Numbered from the stretch's first letter, positions 41,569 to 50,218 are shown. The stretch: 64,000 nucleotides of DNA from CAZPNX01 sp964588285 (GCA_964588285.1 CAZPNX010000007.1:35545-99544); one strand, 5' to 3'. Numbers and translations: made by a program. The notes: a model not told the origin generated them from the letters alone.

Positions 41569-41598
41569 TTCTGGTTTCTGCCTTCTGCTTTCTGTTTT
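41569..41598 (-). repeat. GGCAGAAG-type repeat, right arm
   Basis: Inverted relative to 41151-41176 (minus strand: AACAGAAAGCAGAAGGCAGA). It reaches the stop codon of the Roadblock gene at 41597. Confidence 0.7.
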
Positions 41599-42334
41599 AT
41601 TTGAGCAGCGCCATCATCTTGTCGGCCATTTGCTTGGCGGCCGAGGGGCCGATGATCATGGAGGCGTCCTTCTGCAGGGCGTAGCAAAACTTCATGGCCG
41701 CGTCCCGCGAAAGCTTTTGCGGGTTTATCTTGTGGTCGGCGTACTGGTTTTCGTAGATGGTAGCCCCAAGCTCGCCCAGAGCTTCCTCGGCCAGGGCCAA
41801 CACCTTCTCCAATACGGCCCCGTCGACCATGGCCGGAGGCGGCTTGGGGGCGGCGGCCGGTGCCGGCTGCGGTGTAGCGGCCGGAGCCGCAGGTTTGACG
41901 GCCGGGGCCACGGCCGCCGGCGAAGCGGCCGGCTTTGCGGCCGGGGCCGCAGGTACCTGCCCTGTGCCGGGCCGAGGAGTGGGCGCCGGGGCCAGGGTGG
42001 CCAGCAGCTTGATCTCCTGCATGGCCCCGTTTAAGGCGGCGTCTATCACCGCCGGATCCACCGTCAGGTCGGCCTGGACGTTCAAATAGCCCTTGTCGGT
42101 GCGACGGATGAAAAGACGGGAGCCGCCGGTGTTCACCAGCAGCTTGGCGATGGTGAACTGGGCTACCTGGGCCAGGGCCTCCAAGGTCTGCGACAGCACC
42201 ATCACCGAGCGCTGGGCATTCTCCTGGTTGAAATTCTTGGAGAGTGTCTGGGCGATGAAGCTGTTGTCGTCGCCCACATAGAAGCTGCCGGTGACCCCGG
42301 GCAGGCTGGAAAGGCGGATGAGTATCTCTTCCAT
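41597..42334 (-). CDS. Roadblock/LC7-like protein with Ala/Pro linker and helical C-domain
   Basis: A 245-residue protein. Residues 1-115 (MEEILIRLSSLPGVTGSFYV, GGSRLFIRRTDKGYLNVQAD) look like a Roadblock/LC7 domain. A low-complexity Ala/Pro linker covers about 116-168. A conserved-looking helical domain ends the protein (LEKVLALAEEALGELGATIY, ALQKDASMIIGPSAAKQMAD). Roadblock proteins such as MglB act on Ras-like GTPases; no GTPase gene is in this window. Three nt separate it from the next Roadblock gene. Confidence 0.7.
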   Translation of the reverse strand: MEEILIRLSSLPGVTGSFYVGDDNSFIAQTLSKNFNQENAQRSVMVLSQTLEALAQVAQFTIAKLLVNTGGSRLFIRRTDKGYLNVQADLTVDPAVIDAALNGAMQEIKLLATLAPAPTPRPGTGQVPAAPAAKPAASPAAVAPAVKPAAPAATPQPAPAAAPKPPPAMVDGAVLEKVLALAEEALGELGATIYENQYADHKINPQKLSRDAAMKFCYALQKDASMIIGPSAAKQMADKMMALLK

Positions 42335-42337
42335 GGC

Positions 42338-43033
42338 CTAGTGCTTCTCCGCCGCCAGGCGGGAGATGACCGCCTGAAACTTCTGTTTGACCTCGACAAA
42401 GCCCAAAGTGGCGATGGCCTTTTTGCAGGTAAGGTTGACCAATTTCTCGAAGGCGTCGCCCACCTCTTTTTTGGAGATGTCGGTCTTGACCCCGGATCGG
42501 ATGGCCACCATCCCCGGCCCGGCCTCCACCATCTTGGCCAGCCGGCCGCCGGGCTCGACGTTTTTGAGCTCGGCCTCCAGCATCTGCCGCCATTCCTCGG
42601 CCTTGTCGCCCTTGGCTCCGAAGGCTTCTAAAAGCAGGTTGAGCAGATTGACCTTCTGCTTCAAAAGCTCCTCGGCCTCCGAGATCTCGGCCATCCTGCC
42701 CTCGGAAAGCAGATCCAGCGGGCTGTGTTGGGTGGCCCACCAGGGCGGGCTGCCTTCGCCGAACTCCACGCCCAGGTAGGATTGTTCATGGGGCACAATC
42801 AGCATCTGGTGTCCCGAGCCCTCGGCCAGCACCGAGTTCAAGCCTCCCAGATCCAGGTTGGAGGTGATGACCTCGGCCGCCGAACCCAGAAAGGCCACCA
42901 CCTCGCCGAAGTTGCCCGGGGTGCCCGGCGAGGCCGCCAGCGACGACCCGTCCTCCTTGGATACGGCCGCGCAGTGGCGGACCCCCTCCATCTTCAGGAT
43001 GCCGTCAACCAGTTCCGCCGGTTCTTTGGCCAT
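42338..43033 (-). CDS. Roadblock/LC7-like protein with shared C-terminal helical domain
   Basis: A 231-residue protein. Residues 1-95 (ELVDGILKMEGVRHCAAVSK, DGSSLA, LAEGSGHQMLIVPHEQSYLG) form a Roadblock-like domain. Residues 123-226 align without gaps to residues 183-286 of the PATAN protein at 43250-44110, with 34 of 104 identities by hand count (LLLE.FG.KG, VE.G, K.D.S..EV, KQKFQA/KHKYQA). I know no name for this domain. A good promoter lies 90 bp upstream. Confidence 0.72.
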   Translation of the reverse strand: MAKEPAELVDGILKMEGVRHCAAVSKEDGSSLAASPGTPGNFGEVVAFLGSAAEVITSNLDLGGLNSVLAEGSGHQMLIVPHEQSYLGVEFGEGSPPWWATQHSPLDLLSEGRMAEISEAEELLKQKVNLLNLLLEAFGAKGDKAEEWRQMLEAELKNVEPGGRLAKMVEAGPGMVAIRSGVKTDISKKEVGDAFEKLVNLTCKKAIATLGFVEVKQKFQAVISRLAAEKH

Positions 43034-43123
43034 CTTTACTTCCTATCGTTCTTGGATCCGATTCCCTGTTTGCTGCAACAAGCTCTGTAAATCCCCACCT
43101 CTCCATTTCCCTGTAGTCCGGTG

Positions 43124-43151
43124 ATATTATATCAAATCTCCCTGATGTCAA
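43124..43151 (-). promoter_or_regulatory. Promoter for the Roadblock pair
   Basis: TTGACA (43146-43151) with TAATAT (43124-43129) at 16 bp, or TATAAT (43126-43131) at 14 bp, on the minus strand. The rest of 43034-43249 is noncoding and includes a simple repeat-like motif CTCTGTGCCTCAGTGTCTAA (43212-43231). Confidence 0.65.
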
Positions 43152-43249
43152 TGTTATCCCTTAATGGCTCCCAAATCACGAAGTCCACAAATATCTCGGG
43201 GATAAAAATGGAGAAATCCTCTGTGCCTCAGTGTCTAAGTGGCGAAAAC

Positions 43250-44110
43250 TCAGACCTTGGACATGGCCGCCTGGTACTTATGCTTGGCCAGCATCGGCCC
43301 GAACTCCTTGACCGCCCTTTGGTGCATGGCCTCGGCCAGTTTGTCCCATATTTCAACCACCTCCTCCCGGCTGACGTCGGCCTTGCTGCCCGGCGCCAGG
43401 GAGATAGAGGCTTGGCCGAACTCCACCTGGCGGGCCATGTGCCCGCTCTTGTCCAGCGTCTCCAGGGTGGACTTGATGAATTCGATCCAGGGTCCGGCCC
43501 CGGTTCCCTTGGATCCGAACTCCTCCAACAGCAGGGAGGCGAAGCGGATCTTCTCCTTGAGTATCCTCTGCACCTCCAGAGGATCGACCACCAGGTTCTT
43601 GGACAGCAGCCAGGACAGGGTCTTGGCCACCTCCAGTATCCCCAGCTTGCTGTCCTCGACGATGGCCCGGATGTCCCGCTTGCCGTTGACTAAAGCCAAA
43701 ATGGTCCAGTCGCTGCGCCTGATGGTGATGGCCGTCTCCTCCGGCGCCTGGGCGGTGCGCACCAGCACCGTCTCCATGGGCGGCAGGGTTTTTAAGATCT
43801 CGGCCATCTCCACCCGCCGCCGCTCGCCCTCCTCCAGCAGCCGGTCCGCCCCCTCCTTGATGGTCACCTCGGGCGATCGGGCCCCGGCGGTGAACTTCAT
43901 CTCCCCGGCCGTCTCCAGACACAGGCTGTAGACCGCCTCCGACCCGCTCTGGTTTCCGAACAGGGCGTGGACCGCGTTGCCCTTGTCGAAATAGACCTCG
44001 CCCGATGTTTTCCCCGACTTGAAGGTGAGCACCCCGGTCTTGCCGAAGTGGCTCAGCAGGTAGATGACCTCGGAGACGGTGAAATCGGGCAAATTGGCCA
44101 GCAGGCTCAT
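43250..44110 (-). CDS. DUF4388/PATAN-domain protein with shared C-terminal helical domain
   Basis: A 286-residue protein. Residues 1-100 (LANLPDFTVSEVIYLLSHFG, KTGVLTFKSGKTSGEVYFDK, GNAVHALFGNQSGSEAVYSL) are a classic PATAN/DUF4388 domain. A middle part (about 115-180: ALVNGKRDIRAIVEDSKLGI) resembles the winged-helix-like segment that often follows. Residues 183-286 are the helical domain shared with the Roadblock protein at 42338. PATAN proteins occur in two-component and GTPase signalling in motility and polarity. Context suggests one signalling module; its output is unknown. Confidence 0.78.
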   Translation of the reverse strand: MSLLANLPDFTVSEVIYLLSHFGKTGVLTFKSGKTSGEVYFDKGNAVHALFGNQSGSEAVYSLCLETAGEMKFTAGARSPEVTIKEGADRLLEEGERRRVEMAEILKTLPPMETVLVRTAQAPEETAITIRRSDWTILALVNGKRDIRAIVEDSKLGILEVAKTLSWLLSKNLVVDPLEVQRILKEKIRFASLLLEEFGSKGTGAGPWIEFIKSTLETLDKSGHMARQVEFGQASISLAPGSKADVSREEVVEIWDKLAEAMHQRAVKEFGPMLAKHKYQAAMSKV

Positions 44111-44137
44111 GTCGCCTCGATTGGGTCTATGGTGATA

Positions 44138-44167
44138 AGTCTACGGCAAACCATGCGTTTCTGTCAA
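44138..44167 (-). promoter_or_regulatory. Promoter for the PATAN gene
   Basis: TTGACA (44162-44167), 18-bp spacer, TAGACT (44138-44143) on the minus strand, 28 nt from the ATG at 44110. The remaining 44168-44352 shows no gene. Confidence 0.6.
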
Positions 44168-44352
44168 TATAAATCTTAGGGGAAACTTCTTTATACCAGC
44201 CCTTTAACCCAAAAGATTGCCCAACTAGAATTTTATCAGCGTTTTTCTGCACCCAAACAGTTAATTCTCCCCACCCCCAAGGAAAGGAGACTAGTTATAT
44301 CGCGCGAAATTATCTCTTCGGTATAAAAATATAGCGGCGCCCTATCGCTTCC

Positions 44353-45120
44353 TTAGGCCGCATATCGTGAAGCTCTGTTCTTAGCGGCCAAGGCCTCGGC
44401 CTTTTCCACCATCTTAGAATCGATTTGGATTCCGGTCAGCTCCACCCCCCATTCCTCGGCCATCCCTTGCTTCATAGCCCGGGCTGCCTCGTCAAAGAAT
44501 ACCGGCCGCCCCAGCTCCCGCTCCGCGGTGGTGAACGATCCGGCCGGGGCCGGACTGCGGAAATAGCGGTGGTCCTGTACCTGGCAAAGCAACACCGAAC
44601 CCTGCTGCAGAAACGACTTGGCGAAACGTCGTTGGGCGCTGCCCACGATCTTTCTGCCGCCAACCGCCAGTTCGTAGCGTCCACTGGCCGCAAAGCAGGA
44701 GGGAGAAAGGCCTGTCCTTCGATCAGGCACGGCGGCGCGGACCAACTCGGCCGGCACTCCCAGAAGCCTCAGTCCCCGGCACAGCCCCCGTCCGATGGCC
44801 CGGTAGGCGTCCCTGGCCGCCCCCCCAAAGATCGGATCATTCAAAGGACTGGCGATGCTGTAGGTCAGCTCGTCGCGATGGAAGACCGCCCGGCCGCCGG
44901 TGGGCCTTCTGACTACGTCCACCCCGTCGCTGCGGCAGGCGGCCACGTCCACCTCGTCGGCCTTCTGGTTGCGCCCCAGTGAGACGGCTGGAGGCTTCCA
45001 TCCATAAAGCCTGACGAAGGTTTCCATCCTGCCGGCCTCGACCTCGCCGGCCAGCAGTTCGTCCAAGGCCATATTTAAGAAGCCGTTTTTTGCCGGTTCT
45101 TCCTCCAGCAGCAAAATCAT
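44353..45120 (-). CDS. Lipoate-protein ligase A / octanoyltransferase family protein
   Basis: A 255-residue biotin/lipoate A/B ligase-fold protein. GRNQKADEVD, VRRPTGGRAVFHRDELTYS and VGGRKIVGSAQRR with the catalytic-region Lys and lipoate-binding loop are present. The length lacks the C-terminal accessory domain of E. coli LplA, so it may be an LplA-N or LipM type; ligase versus octanoyltransferase cannot be settled by eye. The glycine cleavage gene gcvPB lies 7 kb away, a possible use for lipoylated GcvH. It overlaps the upstream gene by 4 nt. Confidence 0.85.
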   Translation of the reverse strand: MILLLEEEPAKNGFLNMALDELLAGEVEAGRMETFVRLYGWKPPAVSLGRNQKADEVDVAACRSDGVDVVRRPTGGRAVFHRDELTYSIASPLNDPIFGGAARDAYRAIGRGLCRGLRLLGVPAELVRAAVPDRRTGLSPSCFAASGRYELAVGGRKIVGSAQRRFAKSFLQQGSVLLCQVQDHRYFRSPAPAGSFTTAERELGRPVFFDEAARAMKQGMAEEWGVELTGIQIDSKMVEKAEALAAKNRASRYAA

Positions 45121-46721
45121 CGCAGATTTTCTAATGCTTTTTGCGCCGGCTTAAACATGGGGTCCAACTCCAGTGCTTTTTTAAACCAAGCAATGGCTTC
45201 CTCCCTTTTACCTTGGCGCAGGCTCGCTAGCCCACAGTTGAATCGGATGACTGGAGAACTAGAGTTAATTATTGCCGCCCTGGAAAAACATTTTTCAGCC
45301 TCGCCCCACCGTCCGTTATAAAAGTGAAGGGTGCCTAGATTGTTGAAAACGTCGAATTGGGTGCTGTCCAACTCGATGGCCATTTTGTAATGGCGTTCGG
45401 ATTCAATGAACCTTCCGCGCTTGGCCAGTTCGTTCCCCAAGTTGAAATGGGCCAGATAGCTTTTTGGAGCGGTACGAGCCATCTCTTGAAACAAAGTCAG
45501 GTCGTTTCTCCAAACAGAGTTTCTCCGGAAGGTCATATATCCCATCCAGGCAGAATATGTCAATAGAACCGAGATGATGGCTGCCGTCAAGATTCTGCAG
45601 CAAGCCTTTCTCGCTGCCGTCAGAAAAAACCAAGCTATAGCCAACGAAACGCCGAATGAGGAAAGAAAAGCAAATCTTTCAGCAAACTCGACGTTGCTGG
45701 TGTTGCGTACAAATCCCAGACTGGGCAGTAAGCCCCAGATGAATATCTGTGAAGCAAAAATAGGGACTCGATTATTTTTGAACCAAGGAGCAAACGTTAC
45801 CACCACAGGCAAGATCAACAGCACTATACCTCCTATGAGTCCGGCCGTAGTTGGGGTAAAACGATCGGTGTAGTAAGCGCTCAGGTTGACAGGCAGTATC
45901 GTCAGATTTAAATATCTCCATACTTTTTCCGGTATGGTTCCTACAGCGGTCAAATCATACGAATCTCCCTGCCAAGGCGTATGCCCGGATAGCGCCAAAA
46001 ACCGAAGGGCAGCATAAATTGCCAGGATGATCAGGTAGAGAAAATACTCTCTTCTCCAAATTCTTAGACCGCGACCTCCAAAAGTAAGTTCCATGCCGGC
46101 AATGATAAACGGTGCGGTTACCGCCGATTCCTTAGAACCTAATGCCATCAACCAAAGCACCAAGGAAATCACTAGATAGATTGTTTTCTTCAGCTTGCGC
46201 CAAGTCCAATATAGATGAATTGCGCCCACGGCAAACAGGCCAGCGAGTAAATCCGTCCTGCCGCCCACAAACGAAACGACTTCACCATGGATCGGATTAG
46301 CTCCGTAAACTAAAGCCGCCAGCAATGCCAGACTCAAACTCTGGAAAGAGATTTCCACTAAAAGAAACAGTACAACCAACGTCAGGCCGAACAGGAAGAT
46401 GTTCGTTAGGTGAAATCCGATCGGATTTGCCCCCCAGCATTGATAGTCTATGGCAAAGCTCAGCAGGGTGATGGGTCGATAATAGTTGTTTGGGACGGTA
46501 TTCTGCCGGGAATGTGTCTCAAACCAATAATTACTGGTGAATAATCCTAAATCTTTAGGCCAGTTTTTTATGCTTGGGTTGTTGACTATTATCTGGTGGT
46601 CGTCGAAAACGAAGCCGTTCCGCAACGAATCTCCATACAAAATAAACGACACTATAAAAAGAACGACAAAAATAAGTATTTTTTGCCTATTTTCCGCGTC
46701 CTTTATATAAGCACATTTCAT
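45117..46721 (-). CDS. TMTC-like polytopic membrane protein with C-terminal TPRs
   Basis: A 534-residue protein: about ten TM helices (first at FVVLFIVSFILYG), a GT-C-like first loop NGFVFDDHQIIVNNPSIKNW and YRPITLLSFAIDYQCWG, and NPIHGEVVSFVGGRTDLLAG, as in the TMTC/DUF1736 O-mannosyltransferase group. Three or four TPRs end it (YLAHFNLGNELAKRGRFIES, FDVFNNLGTLHFYNGRWGEA, IRFNCGLASLRQGKREEAIA). Base composition is clearly more AT-rich than the neighbours, as is the 500 bp upstream, hinting at transfer. ATG 46721 is preferred over the TTG at 46754. Confidence 0.8.
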   Translation of the reverse strand: MKCAYIKDAENRQKILIFVVLFIVSFILYGDSLRNGFVFDDHQIIVNNPSIKNWPKDLGLFTSNYWFETHSRQNTVPNNYYRPITLLSFAIDYQCWGANPIGFHLTNIFLFGLTLVVLFLLVEISFQSLSLALLAALVYGANPIHGEVVSFVGGRTDLLAGLFAVGAIHLYWTWRKLKKTIYLVISLVLWLMALGSKESAVTAPFIIAGMELTFGGRGLRIWRREYFLYLIILAIYAALRFLALSGHTPWQGDSYDLTAVGTIPEKVWRYLNLTILPVNLSAYYTDRFTPTTAGLIGGIVLLILPVVVTFAPWFKNNRVPIFASQIFIWGLLPSLGFVRNTSNVEFAERFAFLSSFGVSLAIAWFFLTAARKACCRILTAAIISVLLTYSAWMGYMTFRRNSVWRNDLTLFQEMARTAPKSYLAHFNLGNELAKRGRFIESERHYKMAIELDSTQFDVFNNLGTLHFYNGRWGEAEKCFSRAAIINSSSPVIRFNCGLASLRQGKREEAIAWFKKALELDPMFKPAQKALENLR

Positions 46722-47155
46722 AATGGGTTTGTAGCTTCTATTACAATACAACAAAACAATAATTATCAGGTATCATTCTTTATAACTTCATAGATCGCCG
46801 GCCATTTTTATTTTTCTATTTGGACCACTGGTCGGTTTATCCAGAGACCAGAGAAAAGTCTTGTGCCGTTTTGGGCTAACAGCTGGTGGAATGATAAAAA
46901 ATAAATTTTCGGAGCGTTTAGATTCCTGGAATTATCTGTCGCCTTCATTAAAATTACCCTGCTCTTCTCCTGATTCTGTCAAACTCTAATATTCAATCAT
47001 GTTGAACAACCACACACCAATAATCTTTTTCTCCTAATTTGTTTCCAGCAAGACTGGGAACGGTTCGATTCTTCAGCAGCTCGATGTCAGCTCGGGACAG
47101 ACTTCAGAAATGTTTATTTCGAGGATACTATTATGCCCTGACCCCTTTAGATCCC
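46722..47155. other. AT-rich intergenic region
   Basis: About 430 bp, markedly richer in A+T than the window average. I find no supported gene, tRNA or clear terminator. It separates the TMTC-like gene from a gene-tail fragment at 47156. Confidence 0.6.
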
Positions 47156-47227
47156 TCAATCCTCTATCAATTCCACGTTGGCTCGTGTCATGTTTCGGTT
47201 AAACTCGGCACAGGCCACCGGGAACAT
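47156..47227 (-). pseudogene. Duplicated C-terminal tail of the downstream-neighbour family
   Basis: A 23-codon frame whose last ten codons read RANVELIED plus stop, identical in protein to the end of the gene at 47227-48348. Over 27 nt the two differ at five positions, all synonymous third-base or stop changes (GCC/GCA, GTG/GTA, ATA/ATT, GAT/GAC, TGA/TAA). The fragment ATG overlaps the intact gene's TAA as TAATG. It looks like the remnant of a second, diverged copy of that gene. Confidence 0.6.
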
Positions 47228-48348
47228 TAGTCCTCAATCAATTCTACGTTTGCCCGGGGAACTATAGCCCTGCTGCCGTCCTCAAACTCCACCTCCAGCA
47301 CCCGGGCGTGGCTTTCGGACTCCAGTTTCTGCAGCTCGTGGGGCAGGGCGGCCACCTTGCCGATGCGCCCGAAATAGGGATGCCGGATCACCCGGACGGC
47401 CATGCCCAGCTCCATGCCGCTGTCGGATCGGTGGGCCTCCTCGGCCTGGCCCCCGCCCTCCAAGGGTACGATGACTTCGGGCCGCATTACCCCGGCCCGG
47501 ATCTGGGTGGCCCCGTTGACCGAGGCCTTGAGGCCCTGCTTGGACTTGAGAAGATTGAAGGTCTTCTTGGCCATGGTCATCTGGCCGAAGCCCTCAGTGA
47601 CCACCAGGGTCACCCCCTTCTCCTCGGTTCCGGTTATGGCCACCCCGATGTCGTATCCCAAAAAGGCCTTGAGGTCGGCGTCGTTGATGCCGCCCACCAC
47701 CACTGCCCTCACCCCAAGCTCGGCCGCACGCACCAGCGCCTGGTGCCGGATGAGCGAACCGCCGATTACCACCTTTCCCTTGTGTTCCGGCTTGAGCATC
47801 CCGGCTGTCAGCTCCTGGGATGGATCGTTGGCCGCCATCACTATCTCGCCGTTGGTCTCGCCGCCGATGCCGAAGATGCCCTGGACAAAGGTGCCGAAGG
47901 TCTCCACCGTCACCCCCTCGCCCTCGGCCACCGCCACCACCTTGCCGTCCACATAGGCCTTGACCTGCACCGGCAGGGGCGGCTCCCGCAGTATCACCTG
48001 CCCGGTGATGCCGGAGATGGACTCCACCGTTCCGGCCACCGGCGAGCGGCAGGTGGACTTGAACAAACCGAAAAAACTTTTGCTCTGGGCCAGCGGCTCG
48101 TCCTTGGCCACGGCCTCCCCCGGCTTCTTCAGCATGTGGGATTCGACGTCCTCGGGCAAAACGCCCAAAAGCCCGGCCACATTCACTGTCTGGACGTTGC
48201 CCGGCAGCTCGGTTCTGGCCACCACCTGATCGGCCGAAACCCTGTCGCCCACCTTGGCCAGCACCTGGCCCTTGAGCGGCAGACGGCGATCCTTAAGCAC
48301 CACCGACTTCTCGGTGACCTTGAGCCCCGGCGTATATGCGTGTGCCAT
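47227..48348 (-). CDS. Conserved protein paired with GlmL, biotinyl/lipoyl-like N-domain
   Basis: A 373-residue protein of unknown function. Residues about 1-75 (TEKSVVLKDRRLPLKGQVLA, KVGDRVSADQVVARTELPGN) have the hairpin pattern of biotinyl/lipoyl-type domains without a clear modified Lys; a second such segment is around 100-150 (STCRSPVAGTVESISG). The middle has Rossmann-like strands (KGKVVIGGSLIRHQALVRAA, GVRAVVVGGINDADL), and the end is KOW/SH3-like (EVEFEDGSRAIVPRANVELI). It follows the glmL-like gene by 46 bp and probably acts with it. Confidence 0.65.
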   Translation of the reverse strand: MAHAYTPGLKVTEKSVVLKDRRLPLKGQVLAKVGDRVSADQVVARTELPGNVQTVNVAGLLGVLPEDVESHMLKKPGEAVAKDEPLAQSKSFFGLFKSTCRSPVAGTVESISGITGQVILREPPLPVQVKAYVDGKVVAVAEGEGVTVETFGTFVQGIFGIGGETNGEIVMAANDPSQELTAGMLKPEHKGKVVIGGSLIRHQALVRAAELGVRAVVVGGINDADLKAFLGYDIGVAITGTEEKGVTLVVTEGFGQMTMAKKTFNLLKSKQGLKASVNGATQIRAGVMRPEVIVPLEGGGQAEEAHRSDSGMELGMAVRVIRHPYFGRIGKVAALPHELQKLESESHARVLEVEFEDGSRAIVPRANVELIED

Positions 48349-48356
48349 TTTTACCT

Positions 48357-48388
48357 CGTTCGACGTTTGACGTTCAACGTATGACGTT
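48357..48388. repeat. ACGTTTGACGTTC simple repeat
   Basis: CGTTCGACGTTTGACGTTC followed by AACGTATGACGTT: about four imperfect units of a CGTT-GA heptamer, also partly palindromic. It fills the gap between the glmL-like gene and its partner. Confidence 0.65.
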
Positions 48389-48394
48389 ACTAAG

Positions 48395-50218
48395 TTACTT
48401 CGCCGGATAGATGTCCAGCGCCCGGTTCCACTCCGCCAGTTTGGCCACCCTCTGCTTTTTGTCCTCGGGAAGCTGCAGCGGCCTTCCCCGTCCGTCTAAA
48501 ATAATGCCGACCGTGCCGCCCTCCAGAGTGGCGGTGAACTCCTTGCCCTTGCCGGCCCCGGCGTCGAAGCCCTTGGCCGGGGCGATGGTGGCCTGGACCT
48601 TCTCCGGCCCCAGCGGGATGAGCTTCATCTCGCCCACTTTGACGCTCTCCTCGACGGTCGAGCCGTCGGTTCGGGCGAACTTGACCGACAGACAGGGCTG
48701 ACCCTCCCTCCCCTGACCGGACGGGCAGACGGCCGAGCCCAACCGCACCAGGCAGTCCTTGACGAAAACCTCGTTGGCCGCGGCCGAGTGCACCGTGGAC
48801 AGCACCCCCAGGTGCGGGGCCATGAAGATGGAGTCCACCGCCATCATGGTCACCCCCTCGGGCTGGAAGGCGTCGATCATCATCAGGGCCGACTGGGCTC
48901 GCCGCGGCGCGTGGGACAGCACCCCGCCCGAACCGATGAGGATGCTCAGGTCCATCATGTTGATCAGGGTCTCGCCGGTGGCCGACTGGTCGAAGGCGTC
49001 GGAGATGGTCCGCTCCTGCTGGACGCCCTTGAGCCCCACCGCCATTTCCTTGTGCTGCTTGAAGGCCAGCCGCAGGGCCTCGCGACTGATGGCCTGCTCG
49101 ATCTGCAGCTCCTCCAGGGCCTGGGGGATGGTGGTCGGCCGGATCATCTTGTTGCGGATTCGGTTTCTCAGGTCGGCCTCGTCCATATCGAAGGGCACCC
49201 AGCGCATGATGTTCTCCAGCCCGGCCTCGGCCAGGACATTGGAGATGGAGTAGCTCATGCCCAGGTTGGCTGAAACCGTCCGGTTGAAGACGTCCAAGCC
49301 GGTCCCCTTGTCGAAGAACACCGAGAAGACGTCGGTGGTGGCCCCGCCGATGTCCACCCCCACCGCCGCAATGCGCTCGGCCTTGGCCAGGGACTGGATC
49401 ATCAGCCCCACCGCGCCCGGGGTGGGCATGATGGGCACCTCGTGGGCCATGGCCATCAGCTTCTTGTAGCCCGGGGCGTGGGCCATGACATGCTCCATGA
49501 AGACGTCGTGAATGGCGTCCCGGGCGGGTTTGAGGTTCTCCCGCTCCAGCACCGGCCGCAGGTTGTCCACCGTCATCAGGGCCGACTTGGCCGACAGGGT
49601 CTTATCCACCATCTGCCGGGCGTCCTTGTTGCCGGCGTAGATCACCGGCAGGCGGTAGGAAGTGCCGAAGCGCGGCTTGGGGTCGGCGGCCGAGATCAGC
49701 TCGGCCATCTCCACCACATGGGTGATGGTGCCGCCGTCGATGCCGCCCGAGAGCAGGATCATGTCCGGCCGCAGGTGGCGGATGCGCTCGATGCGCTGGT
49801 GGGGCAGGCGGCCGTCGTTGGAGGCCAGCACGTCCATGACGATGGCCCCGGCCCCCAGGGCCGCCCGGGCGGCGCTCTCGCCGGTCATGGTCTTGACCAC
49901 CCCGGCCACCATCATCTGCAGGCCGCCGCCGGCCGACGAGGTCGACATGTAGATGTCCACCCCCTCGTTGCCCTGGGACGGGGTGATGATGTCCTCGCCG
50001 CTCAGGATCTTCCGGCCGGAAAGTTCCTCCACCTCGCGCACCGCGTTCAGCACCCCCTTGGTGACGTCCTCGAACGGCTTCTCCACCGTGGTCGGGGCCT
50101 CGCCCCGGGTGGTCTGACGGTACTCGCCGTTCCTGTATTCGATGAGGATGGCCTTGGTGGTGGTGCTGCCGCAGTCGGTCACCAGAATGGTCTTCAGCTT
50201 GTTGGGGTCAACTGCCAT
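48395..50218 (-). CDS. GlmL/MutL-like ASKHA ATPase
   Basis: A 607-residue protein of the glutamate-mutase MutL family. ILVTDCGSTTTKAILIE is the phosphate-1 loop, STSSAGGGLQMMVAGVV and DMILLSGGIDGGTITHVVEM follow, and AAVGVDIGGATTDVFSVF is the second phosphate loop; ILIGSGGVLSHAPRRAQ is the adenosine motif. GlmL is thought to maintain B12-dependent glutamate mutase, but glmS/glmE are not in this window. The usual partner here is the lipoyl-like protein downstream, which argues for some other client. Confidence 0.85.
   Translation of the reverse strand: MAVDPNKLKTILVTDCGSTTTKAILIEYRNGEYRQTTRGEAPTTVEKPFEDVTKGVLNAVREVEELSGRKILSGEDIITPSQGNEGVDIYMSTSSAGGGLQMMVAGVVKTMTGESAARAALGAGAIVMDVLASNDGRLPHQRIERIRHLRPDMILLSGGIDGGTITHVVEMAELISAADPKPRFGTSYRLPVIYAGNKDARQMVDKTLSAKSALMTVDNLRPVLERENLKPARDAIHDVFMEHVMAHAPGYKKLMAMAHEVPIMPTPGAVGLMIQSLAKAERIAAVGVDIGGATTDVFSVFFDKGTGLDVFNRTVSANLGMSYSISNVLAEAGLENIMRWVPFDMDEADLRNRIRNKMIRPTTIPQALEELQIEQAISREALRLAFKQHKEMAVGLKGVQQERTISDAFDQSATGETLINMMDLSILIGSGGVLSHAPRRAQSALMMIDAFQPEGVTMMAVDSIFMAPHLGVLSTVHSAAANEVFVKDCLVRLGSAVCPSGQGREGQPCLSVKFARTDGSTVEESVKVGEMKLIPLGPEKVQATIAPAKGFDAGAGKGKEFTATLEGGTVGIILDGRGRPLQLPEDKKQRVAKLAEWNRALDIYPAK

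Noticed and set aside
47039..47230. 63-codon + strand frame
   Set aside because: No features, AT-rich noncoding context, and it overlaps the gene-tail relic on the other strand.
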